DNA of 64,000 nt from Diphasiastrum complanatum. Its lineage: Eukaryota; Streptophyta; Lycopodiopsida; Lycopodiales; Lycopodiaceae. The stretch covers positions 38,404,036 to 38,468,035 of the forward strand of contig CM055106.1 in NCBI GenBank assembly GCA_029204225.1, written 5' to 3'. A program made the position numbers and the translations under genes. This document shows, piece after piece, positions 10,726 through 22,411 of this stretch. Within the stretch, counting starts at the first letter, position 1. Each line of letters begins with the position of its first letter. The notes under the pieces were generated by a model. That model was given only the letters and a program-made list of their open reading frames with translations, was not told the DNA's origin and searched no databases.

Positions 10726-13700
10726 CTTTTTTTCTAGAAGTAGGTTGGTTTCTTGAAATTTTGTGGTTCAACCAATTTTCTTTTCTTTCTAGCTTCCAAG
10801 TTATAACAACTTTCAGAGCTGGTTGGTTTTTCATTGAAGTTCTAAAGTTAATTCATGTATATATTCACCAAATAGTACTTAATTATGTTTGTGTTATTAT
10901 GGATGCTTTTATTTTTCATGGCAAATCAAATTAAAAGCAAAGCTTGGATTTCTCTTATTGTAGCACAACGTTGACAAAATACACCACGTTTTTTTATAGG
11001 CGGATCTATGGTTGTATATGCATAACACATGGGTGCAAAGCACTATGTAGCTCACAATAAGTGCTAATTAAAAGAATGTTGATAGATCTTGAGAAATGAC
11101 ACACATTGTGTGTACTACTAGCATTAATATAAGCACCAAAGCAAAACCATTAACAATTTTCACCAAAAATTCAAGAGTTTAGATTGGTGGTCGAGCTAAG
11201 CATATGAAGAACGTTCTTGAGCAAATCCAACTGCAAAATATTTTCAAACGATGGAAAATATAATGTGGATAGTTTTGTAGTATAAATACTTCTAGCTTTT
11301 AATGTTAATGATTTTGAAGTCAAAGGATTTTACAATATACAAGCTTTTTTTTCATAGATATTCTATATCAAAATTCACTAGAATGCACATGAGAAAGAAC
11401 ACCTCCAACAAGTAGGGCGCTGTATAGTTTATTTGTTATTCTCGATGTAGGCACTCGAGCCGATTTGCACCTTAATACATTTTGCTCAACTACTATCCTC
11501 CATGTGCTCAGTCCCTCTCCACATAGTTGCATTTCTTCAAAATTTTGGTGCTTTTGGTTCCTATTATGCATGATAAGATAATTGTGTGCACAAACCTAAC
11601 GAAGATACTAGTACTATGACTTTAAAATGGATCATAAGGGACTTGAAATTTTTCCGCTAGCTAGTTGTAGACTTAGAAGCTCTTTGTTAATCTACTTTGT
11701 TTGATTGGAAAGTTATGTTTGAATTACAAAGAGCAATTTGCACATGCATTGTAAAATCTAGTTGAGTATTATATTTTTTTTCACAATTCAAGTTTGTAGA
11801 TTTTAATAACATAACATGTTATTAATTATTTCTATCCCATCATACAACTAATTATTAACATAAATAATCAATAAAATAGCATGTTATTGATAATTTATGT
11901 CACATCATACAACTAATGAGCAAGTAGATTTATGACAATGCTATACCACAACATGTGGAGTTTTTACTTTCTCATTTTTTTTTTTTTCGGGAGGGGGGGA
12001 AGGTAGAAGAAAGCTTATAAATAGGACAAATCTTTGTTAATCAATTTGAAGTTTAAATTGAGTGCGAGCCACCAAGAAGGAAGTAGACTTTCAAGTGAGG
12101 TTTCTTAGTTGGCAGGGAAATGGCTAAACTATCACCCATAACTTAAGAAAGACTATAACAAACACAATTTTGAAACACTTGGTGGTTTGAAAACTACAAA
12201 CATGATTGCACGAATGGCATCGCTTTATATATGGCACTTACATATACAGACCATTGAATGTTAATTTATGTAGAAGAAAAATTGATAGATTTACTTGTAA
12301 CAAATCATATTGAATCCATAAACCTTAGGTTTGACTTTATTTGCATTGTATTGCCTTTGGGTGAGAATTAGTTGTTTTATATGTTTGTGTTCACTTTTGT
12401 CTAGAATATGGCCTCTATCATACAATATATTCTTATTGATATATGTGTTCATATTCTACTATGTTTTTTATGTCTATTGTAAGAGCATCAAGGTGAGAGC
12501 TAACCAAGATACTAGACACTGCAACAATATGAGTAAAATTATTCTCTATCTTATTTATTTATTTATTGCTTCTTTTTTTTTCCTTATTTATTGATTTCTT
12601 TGTCTTCTTTCTTCTTGGCTCCTTTAGACATAGAGTAGCAGATAACTCAGAAGTTCATTACAATATTTCAGTACATGTATACAAATATGGCTTAAAAGGT
12701 CGATATTTTCTATATATTGCAATTGGAATGTTTCGACAATAATTCTACCTGCATGCAAAAATTTAGATTCATATATTACATCTTCGGTCTAGCAGCGTTG
12801 ACATCACGGATCTTGGAATGTCACTAAGGTGTCGACCTTAGGTGAGTTTCAGTGTTAAAAGGATTTTTTAATTCCTCTAGTAATATATCAATTATCTTGG
12901 TTATAAATCTTTTAATGTTTTATTCTAATCTTTTATGGCCATATTCAAATATTGCCGATTTTTTCAAAGAAATTTGGTACAAACACTTTCAAGGATGAGT
13001 TATGGATGTGAAAAGAGGTATTCCACTATATGTTAGCACAAGTAGTGTCAAGAAATGTACACTATTGTTACCCTTAATGATTTCACTAAATTTTATATAG
13101 AATATGTTTAGGTGTTATTTTATATTTATTAATGTGTTCATATTTTCCTTGCATGCATAAAATATTCATATATTACATTGGAATAATTCATGTATTATTT
13201 TTTGATGGCCAAATTGTTATGTAAACACACTATTCCTCGGTCACGATAACAATTATGAATATAGTAACTTTCAGATTAATTATTATTCTCTGTGTATTAG
13301 AGTCTCTCATCACTTGTGGAAGGTGAAATGAGTGGTAGAGGAAATCGAAGATCTAGAAAAAGCTCTATGACAACTAAAAAGAAAGCAAGCAACGTGAGAT
13401 TGTTTTGCAGCACCGATTCAAAGTATTCTATATGTGCAAAATGTCTTTGTTTGTTGATATGAATGGACTGAGAATTGCAACAACGACACACTTGTTGAAG
13501 ATCTCGTTTGGTTGCCTACTCCTTGCTACAAATAATAAGAGGACTCCTTGTTTTTATTATGGTTGCCTGCTCCTAATCTAACTAAGGGCTGGGCAAGAGA
13601 TTCTATCAGTCAACCCCAATAGCTCCCATTAACTACAAATGGGAGCAGTGCTCGAGAAAATCGGCAAACTATAGGAATGGAACCGATAAGTTTTCTCAAA

Positions 13701-14015
13701 AATCGGTATCATAAAATGTCCGACGATTTTTTATACAAGCATATATACCTTTTTATAAGTAAAAGTCTTCAAAAGATTGGGAAGTTCTATAAAATGCAGG
13801 TTTTTTAAGAATAACTCAAAAGAGGTTTCCCGAGCACCGAATGGGAGGCACCAGTTGTTTAGTCAGGACTAATTGAATTTATGATAAGTTTGCTAACGGA
13901 GCAATGCTAACTGCTCTTGGGGGGAATTCAATAATTTTTTTAGCTTTACTCCTCGTCATTGTTGGGATTTAAACTTTTGGAGCAAAAGAAACACCAAGAG
14001 CAGTTGGGCGTAACC
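10726..14015. other. Intergenic, no gene recognised
   Basis: This is AT-rich DNA without a recognisable coding region. The frames at 11368-11571 (-) and 12331-12594 (+) are low-complexity or hydrophobic and show no motif. A perfect 9-bp hairpin (GCTCCCATT / AATGGGAGC, 7-nt loop) lies at 13622-13646. The right end leads into the promoter side of the DNAAF6-like gene. Confidence 0.5.
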
Positions 14016-14023
14016 AATGTGTG

Positions 14024-14027
<4 letters not shown>

Positions 14028-14057
<30 letters not shown>
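14028..14057 (+). repeat. (GA)n microsatellite
   Basis: A perfect GA run of about 15 units lies in the upstream region of the DNAAF6-like gene. GA-rich tracts are common in plant promoters and 5' UTRs; any regulatory role here is inference. Confidence 0.9.
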
Positions 14058-14061
<4 letters not shown>

Positions 14062-14439
14062 TCCTTTTGCTTTTTCATTCCTGCTGAAGGTAAGCGGAAA
14101 CATTTATTATGTTTTTGTTTGCAGGTAGGAGGGGGCAATCTAGATAGAAGACTCAATACATTTGCATTTGCAAAAATTCTTAGACATCTCTGGCTTCTCT
14201 GCAGGACACAAGAATGGCGTGCAACTTCTGCGTAAAGATGTGAAGCAATTCTTAGATTTGCCGCCTTGTTCTGCTGTGGGTTGTCCCCTGGATGCTCTGT
14301 CGTTGTTCTGATTTGAGAGGACTTTTCGCATAGGCAGTGCGAGCAGCATTATCACCATTTGGCTTTGTTGCAAACTGTTGCATGGCGGGAGACAACTGAA
14401 GAATTGCGATTTTAGGGTTGAGCCGAGGCATTAGGTGAG

Positions 14440-14786
14440 AGAGACAGAGAGTAGAGAGTAGGAAGGATGGAGAGCGCGAGAGGGGAGAGAGAGAGAGGGG
14501 AGGAAGGTGGAAAGAGTGCGAGAGGGGCGAGAGAGAGTGTCAGAGGAGGAGGGTGAGGGAGAGAGAGAGCGAGAGAGAGCAGCAGAGCGTAGAGAGAGCG
14601 TAGAGAGAGAGCAGGCAGAGAGCGTAGAGAGAGCAGGTGAGAGCGTAGAGAGAGAGCAGGCAGAGAGCGTAGAGAGAGCAGGTGAGAGCGTAGAAAGAGC
14701 AGGCAGAGGCGCGGTAACTCGTGGATTTTTAGGTTTTAGGGTGGGTTTTATAGGGTTTATAAAGGCAAAATAGCATAAAGTGAGGT

Positions 14787-14835
<49 letters not shown>

Positions 14836-14836
14836 G
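14440..14836 (+). repeat. GA-rich 5' region with minisatellite
   Basis: This purine-rich stretch precedes the inferred start codon at 14837. Between about 14580 and 14710, words such as AGAGAGCGTAGAGAGAG and AGCAGGTGAGAGCGTAG recur with a period near 42 bp. A perfect (GA) run fills 14790-14827 and ends ten bases before the ATG. AAACCCTAA-type telo-box sequences occur near 14410 and 14735 (as TTTTAGGGT). I read it as promoter and 5' UTR. The open frame through it is a product of the repeat and not a protein. Confidence 0.7.
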
Positions 14837-17800
14837 ATGGATTACTCGTGGAGTCCCAGCGACATGCAAGCGCTTGAGGCATTGCTGTGTCCCCCCAACC
14901 CATCTTCTAACGTATCACTTTCTCCCTCACTTTTAAACTCTTGTGTTTTTCAATCTCTACATTGCTCTTAGATATGCCACTTGTTCTTCTTGCGGTATCA
15001 GTGGATAATGCTAATCCGAATCTTTATGGTTTGGGATGGATGAATGGGTTGCAGACAGATATCCGGAGAGAGTCTACATATACACCTTCCCATAACCAGG
15101 CCAACCCAGGCTCAATCGGCGCATCGAGTGAGTTAAGTAAGTTGCCTTATGATCGACCATCTTAGAGCATATGCATTGTGAAGAACATTGTTCTTAACCT
15201 AGCTAGCCTTTGTTGCATTAAGGTTTGTGCATGAGGATCATCCTATGCTACGAAGATGTATTTGTACTTCAGTAATAGTTTGTGCCATAAGTCTTCCTTC
15301 AAAGAACGTGATTTTGATTTGTGTTTATTGATTTGAATATAGGAAGATAACTCCCACGAACTCTTTTTATTGAATGTAACTCATACAAGTAGCTTACGAA
15401 GTAAGGTTGGGATGAGCTGGCGTGACCCTTTCCAAGTATAGTAGAAGCTGCCTGTCCCATACTAAAGATAGGACCAGTAAAGAGTATTTCTAAGTAAGTG
15501 TAGGATGAAACAATCTCCAATGGTTGACTATCAAGAAGAAGTCCTTGTCTCAGCATAGCTGTGGATCTGTGAAGACCTTCACTTTGGTCTTCCCAATGTT
15601 AACCCCTAGGCCCCATTTGGACTAGAACGTATGATGGCAATCAAGTAGTCTCTATAGGCCCTCCCTGGTAGGTGAAACTAGAACCACATCATCTTCGTAA
15701 AGAAGGTTGGCGATCAATTTGTCCCCAAGTTTGCATCCAGACCCACCACACTTCTCAATGACCCTCTCTAGCTCGTCAATATATAGCCCAAAAAGTGTGG
15801 GAGAGAGGGAGTACCCCTGCTTCACCCCAATAGTCCCAATATTGCTCATGATCTGCTTAGAAATACCTTTGTCTTTTCGAAAACATCCCAATACTCTCTC
15901 ATAGAGAAATAATTGCCTGATTAAGCAAAGTGGCTAGGGTAGGTGAGAATATGTTTGTGGCATGGATCAACAATTTGAAGGTCCTCTATGTGCTTGGTGC
16001 AACAGGTCTTCATTTTTTTACTAGCCATTTGGACCATATCAGAGGTGAAGAAGGTGAACTCACATGGACGGAGGGAGATTGAGATGGGTGAGTCAGTGGG
16101 TATGTTGTACAATGAGGTGGCATATGTGGTCCAGATATGTAGATCATCAAGAAAATCAAGAAATATGTAGATCATCAAGAAAAGGAGGTGGAGCACAAGG
16201 GATGAATTCATGCCAGAAAGCATGTGGAAGAATTGAACAGGGAATCAACAAGGTTTTTCCCTTCTTGTTCTTCGTAGGTCGTTTTCTATGGCAGAGCGTA
16301 CGATGAAGAGAGTGGCAAGCAGTATGAAGAGCAAGTGGCTCATGTGAATGTGCATGGACAACGTGGAGATGTCAAGAATGACACTCATCGCCAAACTAGG
16401 GAGGTCAAATGGGATGAGATGTAGGTTTGCGATGGCAGGGTTTCGATGGAAAGGGTATCGAGGCAACAATATGACGTGTGGTGAGGAAGTCGGTTTGTAG
16501 TTCCAGCAAACTGTCATGTGGGAAATGGAGTAGCGAAGTAATGGTCTCCTGGTAAGTCACAACGAAGGGGTGGGCGAAGGTATATCTGGGTGCACAATCA
16601 AAGGAGAAAATTGTGAAGTCGGAATAAGACCCAGGTGAAAGGACAGAAAAGAGGGATTAGATTTTCCCCAAACGTGTAGGCAGGGAGGAAGTGAGTCCCC
16701 CGACACTCTTCATCCTCTATTCAACGTTGAGAGATGCCTTGAAGAGAATTCAGTATAGTTGCCAAAGGTTTTTCGTTGACCACAGTTTTCTTCGTTTTGC
16801 AAGTAGTTTTTGCCCGACAATTTTTTATTTCATGCAAAATGACCATGATCTGGCAGCTACCTCTGTTGATATAAAGCACTCACGCACCATCGTCAGAGTT
16901 TGCATGTAGATCTTTGACTTGAAATTATCAGATGTCATTTGTTTGCCTTTCATATGGCATTTGTTGATTGAATACAGATAATTGAGTCATTTAGCTGGTT
17001 TCACATAGGTGTGCAACTCATTTGAACCTTTGGGCTGCTGAATATTCCCTTCAAGGAGTCTCTGTGCAAACATCTTTACATCTCAGTACTGATTATCAGA
17101 GGTCTCATGTTTTGTGTATATCAAACGCCCTTTAATAGCCTTCAGTGGCAGCTACCTCCATGAATGAAGTTCAGAGATATTTTCTTGCCAATCTGGGAGC
17201 GAATTGTCTGTGGGAAATAATCACAACACTTTGTGCTAGACACAGAAAGCATTCTACTGTTTTATGAATTTCAAAAGAATAAAAGTCTCGCACTTCAGGA
17301 GCTGACTCATAAATTTGACAGAAAATTATTTTCCAAGATTATGCTTGCAAGAAAATCTGAATGTTCCATGAGCCATTGGACTGCCACAGGAATGAAGGAA
17401 AAGAAAATAGATGATGAATTAGAAGCTGATGAGAAAGCAGGCTATTTAAAGCCAGAGTATGTCCTGATTTTATGCATTTGTTTGTATAGCTCTTGAATTT
17501 GAAACTAATAGTACTGTTAAAAAGCCTTTTTTTGCTTGTTCATTAGGCCTCAAACTCACAGATACAAAAGGATATTCCTTATGCAGAGTATTATCGTTTG
17601 TAATCAGCTTGTATGCATTTTATTAGCTTGCAGTTGTAGTTAAATACAAGGGTATACTGGGTATTCATCTTCATTAACATGTTGAAACAGGTACACATTG
17701 ATCTACAAGCAGGCAGTTACACCAAACGATATCTACCTCCAAATGGTATGCCGATACTTATTTAAAGCAGTTGCTTGATTTTTTAAAAAAATACACTCCC

Positions 17801-18268
17801 ATCCATACATGCCCACCAGTTCCAGTATACGAATCTTCTCTCTTAAGCATTGGCGACTCAGAACAAATTCAAGTGCACATGGAAAGGGTTGTAGATCATC
17901 ATGCTAACAATCTCTTATGACAGAGTAGTAAGAATCCCTCGACAATCTGTTGTGAGGATTTAGTCATGCGAGTGAGTCTTCCCGACGTCGAGACTGTTGA
18001 TGATATGAAGCTGGACGTAAAGCCAACTCACGTGAAACTGTCTGCTTCAATCTAGTGAGTTTTTGTGATTATAACTGCCATTTTGTACAGTTGGCTGTAT
18101 CTGTCATTAGATTGTTGATCACCTAACAAGAAACATTTTGCATGCAGTTTCCTGGCCATGCATTTGCCTCACAAGGTTGATGCTGTTAGGAGTTGTGCCA
18201 AATGGGATGCTGCAAACTGTATGCTTGAGATAACAATGCCAATCCTAGAGAGGGACTTGTTGGCATAA
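14837..18268 (+). CDS. DNAAF6: DNAAF6/PIH1D3-like dynein assembly factor, six exons
   Basis: Family knowledge: DNAAF6 (PIH1D3, Twister) is a short CS-domain cochaperone that works with HSP90 to preassemble axonemal dynein arms. Exons I infer: 14837 to about 14888-14942; 15002 to 15127 or 15136; 17390-17456; 17691-17745; 17924-18054; 18148-18268. All junctions are GT-AG with matching phases. The protein would be roughly 190 residues, against 214 in human. Visible matches are SPSDMQALEALL near the N-terminus (human TALEALSKLL), NPGSIG, PEYTLIYKQAVTPNDIYLQM spanning exons 3-4, CCEDLVMRVSLPD in exon 5, and YFLAMHLPHKVD then CMLEITMP in the last exons. The exon 1 donor is unresolved. Intron 2 holds a LINE remnant. 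No frameshift is needed, so it looks intact. Function in this plant is unknown. Confidence 0.78.
15299..16600 (-). mobile_element. LINE (non-LTR) remnant in intron 2
   Basis: Reading from about 15900 down, the minus strand encodes IGVKQGYSLSPTLFGLYIDE, then LLYEDDVVLVSPT, then WGLGVNIGKTKVKVF, then VSSYTYLEILFTGP. These are LINE reverse transcriptase motifs; the catalytic YADD appears as YEDD. Stops and frame changes break the reading. Sequence further upstream on the minus strand (15920-16600) is probably the same element and recurs in part at 27010-27250. It lies antisense to the host gene inside its large second intron. Confidence 0.75.
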
Positions 18269-18275
18269 TCTCTCA

Positions 18276-18344
18276 CACGCGCACACACACACACACACAT
18301 ACATGCACACGCATGCAGATATGCGCACACACACGTGCACACTC
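18276..18344. repeat. Imperfect (CA)n microsatellite
   Basis: A run of CA/CG dinucleotides lies a few bases after the stop codon of the DNAAF6-like gene, so it is probably in its 3' UTR. The Cys/Val-rich minus-strand open frames here come from this repeat and are not genes. Confidence 0.85.
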
Positions 18345-18730
18345 TCGTACAAGCACAGAACAATCTGCTTACTATCACTTCTCTTTGACAGTTTCAGAAC
18401 GATTATTGATGAAGAGCTAAGGACTGGTTGCTCTATACCTTTCATCACCCTAAGATGATGAAGCTGTAGAAGCATTGTTTTCATGGGGTTAGGGTTTACG
18501 TGTGCATAAACTATGCAGTTTGAAATTTTTTTCTTGAAAATCATGCCAAGTTGTTGTTTGTTGACATACATTTTAGTTTGTTGTGCATTGTATGATACGA
18601 GTATGGCTATGGATAAATGAATGGGTCAAAAGTCTTTCAACTATCTAAGGGAAACCAAATCAAGGCTCTTCGACCTAGTTTTCGTGGTCGCATGTTAAGA
18701 ATATCCTATCTTGTGTACCATTAGTAACAT

Positions 18731-18829
18731 GCTCCTGAATGCCAGCTAGCAGATATACTTACTAAATCCTCAAGTATAGATAAATTTCAGTTTTTTAGAG
18801 AAAAGCTCTTTGTATGTAAAATAAACTAG
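18731..18829 (+). pseudogene. Copia RNase H terminus
   Basis: The frame reads APECQLADILTKSSSIDKF, then FREKLFVCKIN and a stop: the last 33 residues of a copia pol. It is very close to the terminus at about 10290-10384. The polypurine tract AAGGGAGAG (18835-18843) and an LTR follow. Nothing upstream of it is recognisable, so it is the 3' stub of an element. Confidence 0.8.
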
Positions 18830-18843
18830 GGCTTAAGGGAGAG

Positions 18844-19184
18844 TGTTAAATATAGTAAGCCTAGTTAGTTTCATAGTTTGATGTACAAAAATTTCTCGAC
18901 ATTTGCTTATGTGACAGTTGTGTATGGCCTTGTTTACGACATGTATATATATTGAATCACACTTCCCATAATAGGGTCCGTTTCCCAGAAAAGTGAGTGT
19001 CTATATATGTATTGTTTACAGTGGTTGCTTGTGGTGTGGTGTGGTGTGCTATTGAATATATACAGTTCACAGTGTGTTGCTTGTGGTGTGGTGTGGTGTG
19101 CTATTTCTTTCACCTCTTGTGATTTTGATTGTTAAATAGCTTGTTAGATTGTTAGCGTAAAACTATAGGATCGGTCTGTGACAC
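18844..19184 (+). repeat. Copia 3' LTR, same family as 10399
   Basis: It starts TGTTAAATATAGTAAG directly after the PPT and ends TCGGTCTGTGACA (341 bp, TG...CA). It carries a GTATATATATTG box near 18942-18955 and an internal repeated word, TGTGGTGTGGTGTGGTGTGC, at about 19030-19050 and again at 19083-19102. Confidence 0.75.
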
Positions 19185-20534
19185 TTCAGCTTTGCCACGA
19201 TCGTATCATGCCATTTATAAGGCACGATTGTACTTGTTGCAAATTCATGGTGTGCTTCCACCAATTGATGCAGCAAGAATGAGGCTATATGGCTTTTGTA
19301 GACTTTCAACTGCAATAAATTGGTTCAGTAGATGTGCTGCAGCTTTCAACGTAGGATCTTGGATGGCGTCGATGAGGTAGTCATCATTGGTTTGGACCTA
19401 TGACATTGATGCATCCACATGAGAGGCTATGGTAGATATAGCTAACCCATGACGCCCTCGTGACTAGTCCTATGGCAGCAAGGGTGGCCTCAAAAACTCG
19501 CACCTTGTGTGTGACGTCTTAGTATTGGATATAAAATTGTCCCAAGTACCAAAAGCTTACATACTAAATTCAAATTTATTGCATTATTAAAAAAAACAGT
19601 GTGAATATCCATTGCTTTGGGTAATGGTTCAACAAGCTGCAACCATTTCGCTACTTTTTTTGTGCTAGGGCGCACCAAGACGTCGTTTGGGAGGCACAAA
19701 CCTTTGGACAAGTGAGTTCTGGGTATTGAAGTCATTGGAATAAGATGAATTATCAAAATGTTGTATGTGTTTAGACATGGTGGGTAGTAAGGTAGAACGT
19801 TGGTAATGAGTGTACTAGTTTCTAAAAAGTTGTAGAAGAAAATTCTGCAAGGGATCTTCTAGCATTTGTGCAAAATGAATCAAATTCCAAACTTATATAG
19901 AGGGATTTTTGGGCAGCCTACTAGACAAAATGCTAATTTGGTGAATCAGTTCTAGAAAAGAACTTGACAGGTCTCTAGAGTATTGTAAAACAAGCTTCCA
20001 AAAACTTATGCGAGGGTTCTAGAGACATTTGCAAGCTCAATGGGAGTTCTGAAAATGCTGCAAAGGTTTAATCTTCACCAAACAGCAACTTTCGAACAAG
20101 TACTGCATTTAATGAATTTTCACAAGGTTTCAACCCTTGCCCAAGGCAAATTCGATGTTTTGAATCCATCTGTCAGGTCAGCAAAGGTTTGTAATGACAT
20201 TTTGACGCACTTGAAGGTTCTCAAGTTTCCATTAAGCTAAATCCTAACAAATCACTATTTCTTGGTCTTTTGATGCAAACTAACCCACACAGAACTCAAG
20301 GTCAGTAAAACGTACTGATTAGAGCTAACTTTAACCTTTGTGAAGGTTGGTTTGATTGTTTTAAATAAAAAAATAGCAATTCTAGTGATTTTTTTGGCCC
20401 TTAAGCACTTGATTTTTTACAACATTCTTCTCTCTGATATTCTTCCTTGGACCTTTTCTAATAAAATAGAAAATAACTAATGGAAAACAACAAAGTCAGA
20501 ATATAAAAAAATTCTAGAAATTTTCAGGTACAAA
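19185..20534. other. No gene recognised
   Basis: The open frames at 19192-19380 (+), 19490-19756 (-) and 20040-20240 (+) show no motif I know. On the minus strand this stretch lies downstream of the gypsy integrase ending at 20535, so it may be the decayed 3' part of that element. Confidence 0.4.
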
Positions 20535-21254
20535 CTAAGTAGGAAGTTCAGGTTGCCAATACATTAGTAATCGATTGCCATTAATAAGAGTATCAAAGCA
20601 TGTTCCATCCAAATGTTCCAAAACTACTGCTTCAAATGATAAAATGTCTTTGACGCAATAAGGACCTTCTCTCATAAATTTCAATTTTTCTTTGATCAAC
20701 TTTGTTTTGTGCATTAGTACTAAATCTCCAACTTTAAGATCTTTATTAGGCAATTTCGTTTGGACTTTTTCGCTGCTAGTGCATGAAATTGTCATGAATC
20801 GTGTTTAACACAATTTATGTAAAGCTTCATGCCACAACTGTAATGATCGTCTTTTATCTAGATAATCTGTTATAGCAATTCGTAAGGATGGTATAAGAAA
20901 TCAATTTGGCATCACAACATCTTGCCCATAAACCAATTGGAAAGGCATTTGGTCGGGGTAGTAATTCTATATGTAGTTCGAAACGTCCAAAGTGTAGCAG
21001 TTATGCTCCCAATCCGATCTATTGGCCTCAATTGTCTTGTAAGAATATTGCACCAAATCTTATTGGAGGATTTTGCTTGTCCATTTCCACGTAGGTAACA
21101 CAGTGTACTAAATCGATGTAGACAAAGAAATCTTCCAATAGGACCTTAATGGTTCATTGACAAAATGAGTGCTACAATCACTCACAATCTCCAGATGACA
21201 ACCAAATCTGACTGTAATGTTCTCATAAAGAAACTTTGCGGTAGATCTGCATCT
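20535..21254 (-). pseudogene. Gypsy integrase, degenerate
   Basis: Reading down from 21254, the minus strand gives STAKFLYENITVRFGC, with the second catalytic Asp in IVSDCSTHFVNE. After frame changes come a SDWEH segment, MPFQLVYGQDVVMP, and the C-terminal domain DLKVGDLVLMHKTKLIKEKL and FDTLINGNRLLMYWQP. The same segments occur in the gypsy integrase at 51.3-52.1 kb (TAKFLYENIIVRFGC and INGSRLHKYWPP), so both derive from one lineage. Several stops make it non-functional. It is fused at its upstream end to copia RT. Confidence 0.88.
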
Positions 21255-21430
21255 GCTACTCAATGTGTTATCCACATAGACAGCAACGATTATGATCTTC
21301 CCATCTGTGACCTTTACATATACATTGTAATCGGCCATCAGTGGTTGAAAACCCAAGGATCGTAGAGCATGATCCTTCTTCTTGTACCACTGCCTCGAGG
21401 ATTGCTTCAAACCGTCAATCTATAATATTA
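21255..21430 (-). pseudogene. Copia RT fragment fused to gypsy integrase
   Basis: The minus strand encodes KQSSRQWYKKKDHALRSLGF, then ADYNVYVKVTDGKIIIVAVY and VDN. This is the copia RT block ending at the catalytic YVDD, here YVDN. Within about six residues the same open frame (21410-21108) passes into gypsy integrase (STAKFLYEN). The join is in frame and lies near 21254. Upstream similarity fades by 21430. Confidence 0.8.
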
Positions 21431-21479
21431 TTCGAGCACTAAGGCATTTGATTCTAAGACTCCCTTGAAGCTAACTATG

Positions 21480-22411
21480 GATATAAGTGGAGCATCAAGC
21501 ATCTATGAGTCTTTGGATGCCTTTGTTAGGTACAAATATCTTTCAAGTTACGAAAGAAGTTTGACCCTACAAGCTTTCAATGTATCTTAATTGGATACAA
21601 ACTCAATACAAAACCTACCGAGTTTATGATCTTGCTTCAACACAAGTAGTCAGTTGATATGTCTTGTTCTTGGAAGACAAATTTTATGATTTTAAGCATG
21701 AGCACTCATTGCAAAAAATCGTTCCAACTCCCATTGTCATTGTCTAGCCTAGCACCATTCAAATATCTCAAGAAGATATTGACACTTTCACTTCACAACA
21801 AGCACATACACTTCAACAATCATAGTCATTTGTTCATCGATGATTGCACGACAAAGAAACACACTTGATCAAATCAATCTCAAACATATATGATCTATGA
21901 AGAGCCTATTACTATTACAAAAACATTATTGATTTTTGACACTGACAAATGGTCAGAAGCTATGGAGTAGAAATATAAATCTCTAATGAAAAACAAGACT
22001 TGGTGTCTTGTTGATTCTCTTGAACATGCAAAGATTATCCACACAAACTGAATATTCAAGCATAAATTTAATCCTAATGAACGTATCTAAATGGAAAGCG
22101 AGATTGGTTGTCAAAGGCCTTGAACAATCTCATGGAATAGATTACACTGAGTCATTTAGTTCAACAATCAATCCAATGTGCAACCTACAATTCTTAACGA
22201 ATTTGTACAAAAAGATATCTTCAAGATCAAGTCACAAAGTTTGTAAACTCCTTAAAGCCTTGTACGGTTTAAAGCAGTCTCCTCTGGCTTGGTTTGATAG
22301 AAGCAACACATTGTTACAATCAAATATTATTCCTAACTTTGTCGACTACAATGTCTATATTAAGCTCAAGTTATGTTATAATAGCTTTGTATGCAATAGT
22401 AAGTCAACTCA
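21480..22411 (+). pseudogene. Copia integrase tail and RT, 5' part of split relic
   Basis: Around 21530-21850 there are fragments of a copia integrase C-terminus and linker (LSSYERSLTL; IVPTPIVIV). From 22008 RT follows: WKARLVVKGLEQSHGIDYTE, then LKALYGLKQSPLAWF, then VDYNVYIKLKLCYNSFV. The reading is interrupted at 22411 by the LTR element and resumes at 26842 in the same frame. There are many stops, so the copy is old. Confidence 0.8.
22407..22411. other. Target site duplication, left copy
   Basis: ACTCA here and at 26837-26841 flanks the LTR element exactly. It is the 5-bp duplication made on insertion. Confidence 0.9.

Noticed and set aside
12331-12594. 87-codon hydrophobic open frame
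   Set aside because: T-rich low-complexity DNA with no signal peptide-like layout beyond composition.
14017-14773. Arg/Glu-rich open frames upstream of DNAAF6
   Set aside because: They are translations of GA microsatellite and GA-rich minisatellite DNA. Composition is explained by the repeat and no motif is present.
18169-18571. Cys/Val-rich minus-strand open frames
   Set aside because: They arise from the (CA)n repeat and lie antisense to the last DNAAF6 exon and 3' UTR.
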